Source: Paenibacillus caseinilyticus
GTDB taxonomy: Bacteria; Bacillota; Bacilli; Paenibacillales; NBRC-103111
Direction of reading: 5' to 3'
DNA length: 64,000 nucleotides
NCBI RefSeq assembly: GCF_027533645.1
Contig: NZ_JAQAGY010000030.1
Coordinates: forward strand, 21,111-85,110
Shown here piece after piece: positions 53,577 to 61,671 of this stretch. Within the stretch, counting starts at the first letter, position 1. Every line of letters begins with the position of its first letter. The notes below the pieces were generated by a model. It saw only the letters and a list, made by a program, of their open reading frames with translations. It ran no database searches and was not told the DNA's origin. Made by a program: the position numbers and the translations under genes.

Positions 53577-53622
53577 AAAAAAAGCGCGGCCCTCTCCGGC
53601 GATCCGCCAGGGTCCTGCGCTT
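53577..53622 (-). terminator. Terminator of the 105-residue protein gene
   Basis: On the minus strand AAGCGCAGGACCCT pairs with AGGGCCGCGCTT (mismatches at one or two positions) and is followed by TTTTTTT. It lies 77 bases after the stop at 53699. Confidence 0.75.
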
Positions 53623-53698
53623 CTTAGGGCATCCATCTTTGCGTTTAAGATATCTATCCGTTCTCCCCCGCCGGAAGCGGAAGCAGAACAGCCGGGTG

Positions 53699-54016
53699 TT
53701 ACCTGACCTGCTTCGGCAGCTCCGTATTCGATGCCGTCACGTCCAGGCTCTGCGCCGACTGGGTCAAGTCGTTCTGCACTTGAACGAATTCCTGCCCGTG
53801 ATGCTCCTGGTCGCGGGAATTCAGCTGGGCCTGGGCATTGTCCAGCGCGTGCTGCGCCGTCTCCATCTGGGCCAGCGCGGTCCGCAGCTTCTGCGGATCG
53901 GAATCCAGCTGTGCATGGCGGACGGCCATCTCGGCGTCGGTGGCCGCCTGGATCGCTTTCTCCACGTTATCGATCACATGCCGGCTTGGCATCTGGTGCT
54001 GATTCACTTCCGTCAT
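53699..54016 (-). CDS. Small acidic helical protein of unknown function
   Basis: 105 residues, mostly Gln, Ala, Asp and Glu, predicted to be long amphipathic helices (coiled-coil-like: NVEKAIQAATDAEMAVRHAQ, LAQMETAQHALDNAQAQL). No membrane segment, no Cys. Small proteins of similar look occur in spore-formers. The ATG follows GAGAGGAG. It is read in the same direction as folA, which ends 113 bases earlier. Confidence 0.65.
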   Translation of the reverse strand: MTEVNQHQMPSRHVIDNVEKAIQAATDAEMAVRHAQLDSDPQKLRTALAQMETAQHALDNAQAQLNSRDQEHHGQEFVQVQNDLTQSAQSLDVTASNTELPKQVR

Positions 54017-54128
54017 GTCTTCGGCATCTCCTCTCGGCTTTTCGCTTATGGCTGATGCAGCCCTTGCGAGTCAATGCTTAAGATGCGCGAAAGAGAGCCC
54101 GTTCATTCCCGGAAGCCGTGACCAACTG

Positions 54129-54644
54129 CTAGCCTCCGGCTCCCGCCCGTTCATAGACCACAAAATCGTAATCGTACGGATTCTTCTCATCCTTGGGTCC
54201 CCGGGTGCGGGAGACCTCGGCCCACTGGCCGGGGTCCACTTCCGGGAAGTACGTGTCGGCCTCGAACTTCTGGTGAATCTCCGTGATATACAGCCGGTCG
54301 GCATGCGGCATCAGCACACGGAATACTTCCGCTCCGCCGATTACGAACAATTCCTCATCCGCCTTCTCCCCGCCGCGGGCATAGGGCCGAACCGCTTCTT
54401 CGGCCGAAGTCACCGTCTCGCAGCCCGGCGCCTCGTAGGAAGCGTCCCGCGTGAGGACCAGATTACGGCGCCGGGGCAGCGCTTTGCCTCCGATCGAATC
54501 GAAGGTCTTGCGGCCCATGAGCACGGTATGCTCCAGCGTCGTTTGTTTGAAGTAGGCAAAATCGGCCGGCAGGTACCAGGGCAAATTATTGGAGAGGCCC
54601 ATCCCCCGCGCTTCATCCATGGCCAGCATATAGGACACTGTCAC
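54129..54644 (-). CDS. folA: Dihydrofolate reductase
   Basis: 171 residues. The pattern of DHFR is complete: MLAMDEARGMGLSNNLPWYLPADFAYFK with the catalytic acidic residue after helix B, VLMGRKTFDSIGGKALPRR for NADPH, and the FVIGGAEVF stretch. It regenerates tetrahydrofolate from the dihydrofolate made by thymidylate synthase, whose gene lies 36 bases upstream. The start is GTG 54644 with GGGGGAG before it. Confidence 0.95.
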   Translation of the reverse strand: MTVSYMLAMDEARGMGLSNNLPWYLPADFAYFKQTTLEHTVLMGRKTFDSIGGKALPRRRNLVLTRDASYEAPGCETVTSAEEAVRPYARGGEKADEELFVIGGAEVFRVLMPHADRLYITEIHQKFEADTYFPEVDPGQWAEVSRTRGPKDEKNPYDYDFVVYERAGAGG

Positions 54645-54680
54645 GTGCTTCTCCCCCTTGGGTGTTCGTTAGTACGAATA

Positions 54681-55475
54681 CTAGACCGCGATTGGCGCTT
54701 TGATGGCCGGATGGCTATGGTAGCCGGTGATCTCAAAGTCCTCATACCGGTATCCGAGGATCGAATCCGGCTTGCGCTTGATCGTAAGCTGCGGCAGCGG
54801 GTACGGCTCGCGGGTCAGCTGCAGCTTCACCTGCTCCAGGTGGTTCGAATAAATATGGACGTCGCCCCCCGTCCAGATCAGCTCCCCGGGCTCATAGCCG
54901 CACTGCTGGGCAACCATATGCGTGAGGAACGCGTAGCTTGCGATATTAAAAGGAAGACCGAGGAACGTATCGACCGAACGCATCTGGAACATGCACGAGA
55001 GCTTGCCCCCGGCTACGTAAAACTGGAAAGCATAATGGCACGGCGGCAGCGCCATCCGGTCCACTTCCGCCGGATTCCAGGCGCTGACCAGATGCCTGCG
55101 GGAATCCGGATTCGCGCGAAGCGCCTCCACGACACCGGTAATCTGGTCGATGCTGCGCCCGTCAGGAGCCGGCCAGGTGCGCCACTGGGAGCCGTAGACC
55201 GGACCAAGATCGCCGTTCGCGTCGGCCCACTCATCCCAGATCGTCACGCCATGCTCCTTCAGATAACCGATATTCGTATCCCCGCTCAGGAACCACAGCA
55301 GTTCATGGAGGATCGACTTGATGTGCATCTTCTTCGTAGTCAGCAGCGGGAAGCCCTCCGCCAGGTCAAATCGCAGCTGCCGCCCGAAGACGGACACGGT
55401 TCCGGTCCCGGTGCGGTCCCCCTTCTCCACTCCATGATCCAGAATATCCTGTAACAAATCCAAATAACTTTTCAT
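54681..55475 (-). CDS. thyA: Thymidylate synthase ThyA
   Basis: 264 residues, the typical length of the ThyA type. The active-site cysteine lies in ALPPCHYAFQFYV, and the dUMP-binding stretches (RRHLVSAWNP, QMRSVDTFLGLPFNIASYA) are intact. It converts dUMP to dTMP with methylene-tetrahydrofolate, yielding dihydrofolate for FolA. It forms an operon with folA. No ThyX was seen in the window. Confidence 0.97.
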   Translation of the reverse strand: MKSYLDLLQDILDHGVEKGDRTGTGTVSVFGRQLRFDLAEGFPLLTTKKMHIKSILHELLWFLSGDTNIGYLKEHGVTIWDEWADANGDLGPVYGSQWRTWPAPDGRSIDQITGVVEALRANPDSRRHLVSAWNPAEVDRMALPPCHYAFQFYVAGGKLSCMFQMRSVDTFLGLPFNIASYAFLTHMVAQQCGYEPGELIWTGGDVHIYSNHLEQVKLQLTREPYPLPQLTIKRKPDSILGYRYEDFEITGYHSHPAIKAPIAV

Positions 55476-55555
55476 CCTTCACCTCGCCCAAGTTCTCTCC
55501 CGAAAGTATACCAGTTTCCCTCCGCTTCCGCTATTTCCTTCCTCGGGAAAACTCC

Positions 55556-56200
55556 TCACTCCCCATAGTAGGCGAAGACGGTATCGACCGGCTTGAAATA
55601 CAGGTGCCCGTCCTCCCAAGGCTGAAAATGCAGGTCCATTCGGGAGTCGTTCCAATTCTCCGGCGTACCGGATGTGGAAAGCTTCCGCGGCTGAAGGGGC
55701 TCTTCGATGACCTTGGGGAACTCCTGATACCCGAAGAGCAGGTTCTCGTGCATCGCGATGATCTCGTACTTGTCCCCGAGGAACGCCCGCTCCTCCTGCA
55801 GCTGATAATGATAATAAATATAGCTTGCGGCCATCTCCGGCTTCAGATGGGCAACCCTTCCCACCCTGCGCTCCACCGGCGCCTTCCGCGCCCAATGTTC
55901 CTTCGAGACCGGCGCGTTAAAATGGAACACGTCCGTCATCGGCACCCACTTGCGGGGCGCGGCGTGTCCGGGCCAATCACAGAGACAGGAAGCTGCCTCG
56001 CCCGCCACTTCCTCCGGAGCCACTTCCCTCCCGGTGCACTCGTAATAGAGGAACAATTGGCGCTCCCAGTGGAAGGCCGCCGCTGTCATCAAGGCACCGT
56101 GCGCCACCAGCGCGGCGGCCGCCCTGCTCTGCTCAAGCCGAGAGAGTCCGGTACTCTCCCGCCCCGCTTTCAGCTGGCCTCTGTATATCATTCTTTTCAT
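55556..56200 (-). CDS. Conserved protein of unknown function
   Basis: 214 residues, no signal or membrane helix. The sequence is rich in Tyr, His and Trp, with stretches like AAFHWERQLFLYYE, AASYIYYHYQLQEERAF and DKYEIIAMHENLLFGYQEF. The pairing of short hydrophobic strands with aromatic residues suggests an alpha/beta barrel or ferredoxin-like dimer with two halves, as in monooxygenase-like or mutarotase-like folds (inference only). The ATG has AAAGGAGC upstream. Separate from thyA by 80 bases. Confidence 0.6.
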   Translation of the reverse strand: MKRMIYRGQLKAGRESTGLSRLEQSRAAAALVAHGALMTAAAFHWERQLFLYYECTGREVAPEEVAGEAASCLCDWPGHAAPRKWVPMTDVFHFNAPVSKEHWARKAPVERRVGRVAHLKPEMAASYIYYHYQLQEERAFLGDKYEIIAMHENLLFGYQEFPKVIEEPLQPRKLSTSGTPENWNDSRMDLHFQPWEDGHLYFKPVDTVFAYYGE

Positions 56201-56420
56201 AAGAATCCGCTCCTTTGTGACCTAGTCAGGCCAAGCCCTCCCCCATACATACAACGAACCTGCGATCCCGCGCAATACGAGGATTTTGCTGGAGATGCAC
56301 TTTCTTGTCCCGACTGGAGGATGTCCGAAATTATGTATAACGTTGTCGAAGAAAATTGCCGAAGTAAAGAACATACGCGAATACGACCGAATCACACATT
56401 GAAAGGCGGTTACACACAAG

Positions 56421-57896
56421 ATGCAAGCACGCAATAAATTGATGCTCAAGATGTACTCGATTCTCCTGGCTTTCGGTATTCTGCCGCAGCTCGCGACCGG
56501 CAATATGAAAGTCGCTCTTCCTCTCCTCGGCACCGGTGTGCTGATGATCGCCCTCAGCGCTTTCATTACCTACCGCACCCAGCGCCAGAACAGCGTCATG
56601 TACATCATGACGTTCGGCTTGTTCTTGTCCATGCTCATTCCAATGCTGATTGCTCCGGCGATCGAAGGGATCCTCGCCCTCTTCATCAACTATGCCGTGA
56701 TTGCGCTCTACTTCAACTACCGGCCCCTGCTTCTTACGGGGATTGGCAACTTGCTGCTCACCGTCTATGCATTCTTCTTCTATCACGATGCCGTATTCCC
56801 GAATATTCCGGCTCAAGGGTTCCCCTCCCTGATCATTATCCACACGGCGGTCACGGCATTCCTGGTGGCCCAGAGCCTCATCGGGGAGAAGTTCCGAAAG
56901 TCCGAAGCCGCCAATGCCGAAGCGATGCACGCCGAGCGCAGCCGTAACCTCCAGCTTATGGACCGTGTAAAACAGACGATCCAGGATCTTGGCGAATTCA
57001 GCACCCATCTGCGCGAGAATGTACAAGTGACAGGCCATGTGTCCCGCGAGCTCGTCAGCACATTCAACGACATGTCCCGCGGCGTGCAGGAGCAGGCCGA
57101 AAGCGTAGGAGCGATCCGCCAGTCGCTGCAGCAGGTCAGCGGCAGCGTGGAATCCGCCGCCACCTCGTCTTCGGAGATGGAGACCTTGTCCGTCCGCACC
57201 GAGAAAGAAACGAAGACCGGCGAGGAGCGCATTATCGGCATCCGTTCGGCGATCCAGGAAGTATCCGGCGCCGTAGGCCACACGGTCAACCTGATGACTC
57301 AGCTGCAGGAGCGCAACCGCCATATCGAGAGCATCCTCAGCGTCATCAACGACATCGCCAACCAGACGAATCTGCTGGCCCTCAATGCGGCGATCGAGGC
57401 CGCGCGTGCCGGCGAGCACGGCAAAGGATTCGCCGTCGTATCCAGTGAAGTACGCAAGCTCGCGGAGCATTCGCAGAAGTCTACGCAGGAGATTGCAGCG
57501 ATCCTGGGCGACATCCGTACGTACAGCGAGCAGGTGGCAAGGCATGCTGAGCTCGGCCAAAAAGGCATGGTCGACGTAAGCCAGGCTGCGGACGAATTCA
57601 GCGTACTGTTCGAGACGATCCATACCCATGCGGCACATCTGCTCGGCAGCTCCCATCAAGTGAATACCCAGATGATGGGCTTATACCAATCCTCCGCCGC
57701 CATCTCGGCGGAAGCAAGCGCCGTATCCGATATTACGGACCAGTCGGCGGCTGCTGTGGAAGAGATGCTGGCTAGCATCGATGAGCAGGGCAGACGCATT
57801 ACCGAAGTCGAAACCAGCTTCCGCCGGCTCGACGATCTGGTCGCCGTGCTTACCGAGCTTGTGACCGAGAGCGACGCAGCCGCATCGAAGAAGTAA
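56421..57896 (+). CDS. Methyl-accepting chemotaxis protein without extracellular sensor
   Basis: 491 residues. Five or six membrane helices span residues 5-155 with little outside loop, and a cytoplasmic MCP domain follows, with the conserved hairpin tip (ESILSVINDIANQTNLLALNAAIEAARAGEHGKGFAVVSSEVRKLAEHS). The lack of a periplasmic domain suggests sensing in or through the membrane, for example redox or proton force, but that is inference. AAAGGCGG precedes the ATG at 11 bases. Monocistronic, with a terminator. Confidence 0.92.
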   Translation: MQARNKLMLKMYSILLAFGILPQLATGNMKVALPLLGTGVLMIALSAFITYRTQRQNSVMYIMTFGLFLSMLIPMLIAPAIEGILALFINYAVIALYFNYRPLLLTGIGNLLLTVYAFFFYHDAVFPNIPAQGFPSLIIIHTAVTAFLVAQSLIGEKFRKSEAANAEAMHAERSRNLQLMDRVKQTIQDLGEFSTHLRENVQVTGHVSRELVSTFNDMSRGVQEQAESVGAIRQSLQQVSGSVESAATSSSEMETLSVRTEKETKTGEERIIGIRSAIQEVSGAVGHTVNLMTQLQERNRHIESILSVINDIANQTNLLALNAAIEAARAGEHGKGFAVVSSEVRKLAEHSQKSTQEIAAILGDIRTYSEQVARHAELGQKGMVDVSQAADEFSVLFETIHTHAAHLLGSSHQVNTQMMGLYQSSAAISAEASAVSDITDQSAAAVEEMLASIDEQGRRITEVETSFRRLDDLVAVLTELVTESDAAASKK

Positions 57897-57990
57897 GGCA
57901 GTTGAAAGGAAGTCGGATGAAATAACGGCTTCGCCGCCAGGATGGCGAGGGTGCGGACTCCGGCTTACATCCGGCCGGTCAGTGAGCGCA

Positions 57991-58034
57991 AAGAAGGAGC
58001 AGACTCCCTCCGGGGAGCTTGCTCCTTCTTTTGG
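57991..58034 (+). terminator. Terminator of the chemoreceptor gene
   Basis: AAGAAGGAGCA (57991-58001) pairs with TGCTCCTTCTT (58020-58030), with an inner CTCCC/GGGAG stem, followed by TTGG. A further A-run before the stem lets it work on the minus strand as well, for the dioxygenase gene. Confidence 0.8.
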
Positions 58035-58085
58035 TTATAAGCTGAAAGTGCAGCAAGCCGCTCGTATGCAGTAGGCTGCTCCTAG

Positions 58086-58859
58086 TCAATCCTGCTGCAG
58101 GCTCAGATAGCTCAGCGTACCGAGGTCATAGCTGCGGTGAATGATCTTCGGCTCACGGTCCGGCTCCCCCGCGCCGAGCGCGATGAAGAAGGGCACGAAG
58201 TGTTCCGGACGCGGTACGGCCTGCCGGGCGTGAGGCGCCAGTTCTTCGTAGCGGAACAGGCTGTCGTAATCGTGTTCCTTCAGCCGCGCGAGCAGCCAGT
58301 CGTCGAACTCGACTGCCCAAGGTTCGGGCGTGCTCTGCTCCCAGCGGAGCATGCGCAGGTTGTGGACGGTGACGCCGCTGCCGATCACCAGGATGTCGTC
58401 CCGGTTCAACCCGCGCAGCGCTTCCCCGATGCGGAACTGGTCTTTGGGCGGCAGATAAGGACTGACGGACACCTGGACGACCGGGATATCGGCCTCCGGG
58501 TACATCCGGTGGAGCAGTGTCCACGAACCGTGGTCGAGGCCGCGCTGGGTATCCCCCTTCACGGGAATCCCGGCCGCCTTCAGGCGGTCCGACACCATGC
58601 CGGCCACGATCGACGAGCCTCTGGCTCCATAGCGCACCTCGTACAGTTCGTCCGGGAATCCGCCGAAATCGTAGATCGTCTCGTACACGTCGTCAGAGGA
58701 AGAAATCGTTGTCGTCTCGCTTTCCCAATGGGCGGTGAAGATGACAATTGCTTTGGGGCGTATCCCTTTGGCGAACCTGCCGAGGAACCGGGCATACTCC
58801 GTATCTTCAATCGCCAGCATAGGGGAACCGTGGGCAAGGAACAGGGAGGAAGGAATCAT
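58086..58859 (-). CDS. LigB-family extradiol dioxygenase (DODA type)
   Basis: 257 residues. Metal ligands and catalytic His positions of the 4,5-DOPA dioxygenase-like class III ring-cleavage family are present: LFLAHGSPM, FTAHWES, GLDHGSWTLLHRM and GSGVTVHNLRML. It opens catechol rings or related quinol compounds. The start at ATG 58859 follows AAAGGAG by nine bases; a frame from ATG 58886 overlaps that site. A strong promoter with a perfect operator precedes the gene, so expression is probably induced by phenols or quinones. Confidence 0.88.
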   Translation of the reverse strand: MIPSSLFLAHGSPMLAIEDTEYARFLGRFAKGIRPKAIVIFTAHWESETTTISSSDDVYETIYDFGGFPDELYEVRYGARGSSIVAGMVSDRLKAAGIPVKGDTQRGLDHGSWTLLHRMYPEADIPVVQVSVSPYLPPKDQFRIGEALRGLNRDDILVIGSGVTVHNLRMLRWEQSTPEPWAVEFDDWLLARLKEHDYDSLFRYEELAPHARQAVPRPEHFVPFFIALGAGEPDREPKIIHRSYDLGTLSYLSLQQD

Positions 58860-58890
58860 GGCCAGCATCTCCTTTACTATTTTCATCTAG

Positions 58891-58907
58891 TTACTTTATG
58901 TAAGTAA
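58891..58907 (-). promoter_or_regulatory. Inverted-repeat operator of the dioxygenase gene
   Basis: TTACTT-TATGT-AAGTAA, a 6-bp perfect inverted repeat, touching the -10 box and covering the transcription start. Spacing and base content resemble sites bound by MarR/DUF24-type quinone-sensing repressors in bacilli. The repressor itself is not in the window's neighbouring genes. Confidence 0.7.
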
Positions 58908-58935
58908 GTATATATCGATAATATATTTCTGTCAA
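58907..58935 (-). promoter_or_regulatory. Sigma-A promoter of the dioxygenase gene
   Basis: On the minus strand TTGACA (58935-58930), 17 bases, TATACT (58912-58907). The -35 is perfect and the -10 matches five of six, with ideal spacing. Confidence 0.85.
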
Positions 58936-58993
58936 CAATATTCTGCCGGGGCAGGCGTGACTCTGCCGTCATTATCCCTCCCCCCTCCCCCTC

Positions 58994-59863
58994 TTATTCG
59001 TGTGAAAAGCGCTTACGATACATCCGGGGCGTGACCCCTTCCTGCTTCGTGAAGCAGGAGGTAAAATAAGCCGGCTGGTTAAATCCTACTTCTTCCGCAA
59101 TGCGGGCGATCGACAAGTCGGTCTGCAGCAGCTTCAGCTTCGCCTGTTCCAGCCGGTAATGCAGCAGGTATTCAAACGGAGAGCACCCGAATTCCTGCTG
59201 CATGCACCTGGCGATATAGACGGGGTGAAAGCTCAGAGCCTCTCCCAGCATCGGCGCCGTTACTCCTTCTTTGTAATGGGAGCGCAGATAAGAGGCCGCC
59301 TGCTCGGCCACCTTGGTCCCAGGCACGGCCGCCTGCGCTTCCAGTGCGCCGCTGAGCTGCTCGAGCACGGACTGGAACGTGAGCTGCAGCTTCCATCTTG
59401 CCCAGCTGCGGTGCGATTCGCACTCGAGCTCGGTCAGCTGCCTCAGCGGCTCGTAGACCGCCGCCGGCCGAGGCAGGCGGATGAACTGGGGAAGCCGCAT
59501 GGGGAAAGTTTCCATCGTGAAATATTTTTTCTCCTCCGGCTCTCCCGGGTGATGGGGCTGGGACGCCTCTGCCGGCACCCAGGCCCCCGTCGTGCCGAAG
59601 TGGAGCCAATAGTGCTCCGTGGGCTCAAGACAGGGCTGAACCGGGTAGTGGTGGCAGTCCGGCCTCAGGATGAGGGCATGGCCTCCCGTCACCTCATACT
59701 GGCGGTCTTCCTCCCCCATATAGAGGCAGCCGGAGGTAACGACGAGCAGATCGAAGACGCCGATGCTCCTGCGGTTCGGATGCTTGCGGCCGGGCTTCAT
59801 CGGCTCGAAGCCGCTTGCAATATAGTAAGGCAGCGGCGGTGCCGTGAATTCTAGAATGGTCAT
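58994..59863 (-). CDS. AraC-family regulator with cupin domain
   Basis: 289 residues. The N-terminal cupin-like domain (LLVVTSGCLYMGEE, GHALILRPDCHHYP) is the usual sugar or effector pocket, and the C-terminal two helix-turn-helix motifs (MLGEALSFHPVYIARCMQQEFG, IARIAEEVGFNQPAYFTSCFTKQ) are clear. AGGAGCGGG precedes the ATG. It is divergent from the MATE exporter gene, which may be its target (inference). Confidence 0.88.
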   Translation of the reverse strand: MTILEFTAPPLPYYIASGFEPMKPGRKHPNRRSIGVFDLLVVTSGCLYMGEEDRQYEVTGGHALILRPDCHHYPVQPCLEPTEHYWLHFGTTGAWVPAEASQPHHPGEPEEKKYFTMETFPMRLPQFIRLPRPAAVYEPLRQLTELECESHRSWARWKLQLTFQSVLEQLSGALEAQAAVPGTKVAEQAASYLRSHYKEGVTAPMLGEALSFHPVYIARCMQQEFGCSPFEYLLHYRLEQAKLKLLQTDLSIARIAEEVGFNQPAYFTSCFTKQEGVTPRMYRKRFSHE

Positions 59864-60002
59864 GCGCTTCCCGCTCCTTCCTGTCTTATGATGAGGTTGG
59901 AATTTTGATAGTTTTCGTTCGGAATCTGCAACATCGACCCCAGATTACCTTCTACAATGTGAAATAGCAAGCAGTAAGGAAAGAAAGGCAGTGGAGAACC
60001 CC

Positions 60003-61394
60003 ATGTATAGAGAGAAAGAGAAACCTGCGGATAGCAAAACCAAACGAATCCCCTCCCTGTGGATCCTGACTTGGCCCATCCTCATCGAAATGTTCCTGCA
60101 GTTCCTGCTCGGTACGGCCGACACGCTGATGGTCTCGCGGATCTCCGACGATGCCGTCGCTGTGGTCGGTATCTCGACCCAGCTATTCAATGCCATGACG
60201 ATCCTGTTCATGACCGTCGCCGGCGGCGCCGGCGTGCTCATCGCGCAGAAGCTCGGTGCCCAGCGGCCGGAAGAGGCCCGGACCCTTGCCGTCATGGCCG
60301 CCAAGGTATCCGTCGCCATCGGCCTGGCGATGAGCGCACTCTTGTTCTTCGGCGCCGAGCCCATCGCACGTCTCATGCAGCTCGAGGAGCGGCTGATTCC
60401 TCTGGCGGTGACCTATATCTCCATCGTTGGCGGGGGCATGGTGCTGACCGCGGCTATGGCCATCCTGAGCACGGCCGTCCGCAACACGGGCAATACGCGC
60501 AGTCCGATGTACATTGCGATCGGTATGAATGTCATTCACCTGGTGCTCAACTACGGATTCATCTTCGGAGAGCTGGGGCTTCCGGCCTGGGGACTGACGG
60601 GCGTAGCCGTCTCGACACTGGTCTCCCGCCTGCTCGGCACCCTGTTCCTGGGTTATGTGTTCCTGTATTCCTTCCATCGCCGGATCGGATGGGGAGATCT
60701 GCGGCTGTTCGACCGGCCGCTGTTCGGGGAGATCCTGAAGATCGGCTGGCCGATGGGCATCAACATGGCTTCGTGGGTGTTCTCGCAGCTGCTGCTCTTC
60801 TCCTTCGTCGCCATGCTCGGCGCGGCGGAGCTCGCGGCACGGACGTACATGAACACGCTGGAATCGTTCTGCTTCATCCTCGGCAACTCCCTTGCCATGG
60901 CTGCGCAGATCCGGGTCGCCCACCTGTACGGGGCGGGCGAGAAGAAAGAAGCGAACCGCAGCGCCTTCCGCGCCCTGTGGATCGGGCTGGCGCTCGTCAT
61001 GATCAACGCGCTGCTGATCTACGCGCTGGGAGGCCGGATTCTGCCGCTCTTCACCCAGGACAGCACCATCATCGGCATCGGCGTCTCGCTGCTCGCCTTG
61101 AATCTCGTGCTGCAGCCGTTCAAGATGCTCAACATGGCGATGAACGGCGCCTTGACCGCCATCGGCGACACCCGCTACATGATGATCGTCGGGCTCTTCT
61201 CGATCTGGCTGGTCGCGACCGGCCTCGGTTATTATCTCTCCCTTCCGCTCGGCCTTGGGATCCATGGCATCTACATCGCCATGATCGCCGACGAGCTGAT
61301 CCGCGGTCTTCTGATGCTCCGCCGCTGGAAGCTGCTGCAGCAGCCTGTGCCCTTGTCTCAGCCGCGGACCGATTCGGTCGCGGTTGGTAGCTGA
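60003..61394 (+). CDS. MATE-family multidrug exporter
   Basis: 463 residues, 12 membrane helices in two repeats, with family landmarks TWPILIEMFLQFLLGTADT and GWPMGINMASWVFSQLLLF. It belongs to the NorM/DinF-related branch and exports cationic or hydrophobic compounds with sodium or proton antiport. ATG 60003 has GTGGAG six bases upstream; a GTG at 59991 has AAGGAAAGAAAGG ahead and is the alternative. Followed by a structured region and terminator. Confidence 0.9.
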   Translation: MYREKEKPADSKTKRIPSLWILTWPILIEMFLQFLLGTADTLMVSRISDDAVAVVGISTQLFNAMTILFMTVAGGAGVLIAQKLGAQRPEEARTLAVMAAKVSVAIGLAMSALLFFGAEPIARLMQLEERLIPLAVTYISIVGGGMVLTAAMAILSTAVRNTGNTRSPMYIAIGMNVIHLVLNYGFIFGELGLPAWGLTGVAVSTLVSRLLGTLFLGYVFLYSFHRRIGWGDLRLFDRPLFGEILKIGWPMGINMASWVFSQLLLFSFVAMLGAAELAARTYMNTLESFCFILGNSLAMAAQIRVAHLYGAGEKKEANRSAFRALWIGLALVMINALLIYALGGRILPLFTQDSTIIGIGVSLLALNLVLQPFKMLNMAMNGALTAIGDTRYMMIVGLFSIWLVATGLGYYLSLPLGLGIHGIYIAMIADELIRGLLMLRRWKLLQQPVPLSQPRTDSVAVGS

Positions 61395-61395
61395 A

Positions 61396-61508
61396 GGGGC
61401 TGGGGATTAGCACCGCCGACCTTTTATGAAGGTCAACGCCCAAATTCCTGGCAGGCCCTATTCCCCAGCCGGGCGCACGGTGCCCGCTAGGGCCGCGGGG
61501 CCGCCTAT
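61396..61508 (+). ncRNA. Structured RNA candidate in the MATE 3' region
   Basis: GGCTGGGGATTAG (61398-61410) pairs with CTATTCCCCAGCC (61458-61470) at 12 of 13 positions. Inside is a perfect hairpin GACCTT-TTATG-AAGGTC (61418-61434), and it is followed by GGGC/GCCC and TAGG/CCTA stems up to 61507. The region ends at a terminator at 61511. It is non-coding and unusually rich in nested stems. It could be a 3'-end-derived small RNA, a leader of the next gene, or a mobile-repeat relic. Not recognised as a known family. Confidence 0.45.
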
Positions 61509-61510
61509 TC

Positions 61511-61543
61511 GCCCGTCTCCCTCTGGGAAGACGGGCTTTCTCT
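61511..61543 (+). terminator. Terminator after the MATE gene/RNA candidate
   Basis: GCCCGTC (61511-61517) pairs with GACGGGC (61530-61536), with part of the inner sequence adding pairs, followed by TTTCTCT. Confidence 0.75.
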
Positions 61544-61671
61544 GTTGATTCGACTTTTCCTATCATGAAACCGCATTTCTTTACACTACCGTTCCCCTTT
61601 CTGCGCTATACTAGATTTGTTCTCATTTGCTAGATTTTCATCCCCCACCAGACGGTCAAGGAGGCCACATT

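Noticed and set aside
58995..59020. cre-like AAGCGCTTAC near the end of the araC gene
   Set aside because: Three mismatches to the consensus and located inside coding sequence.
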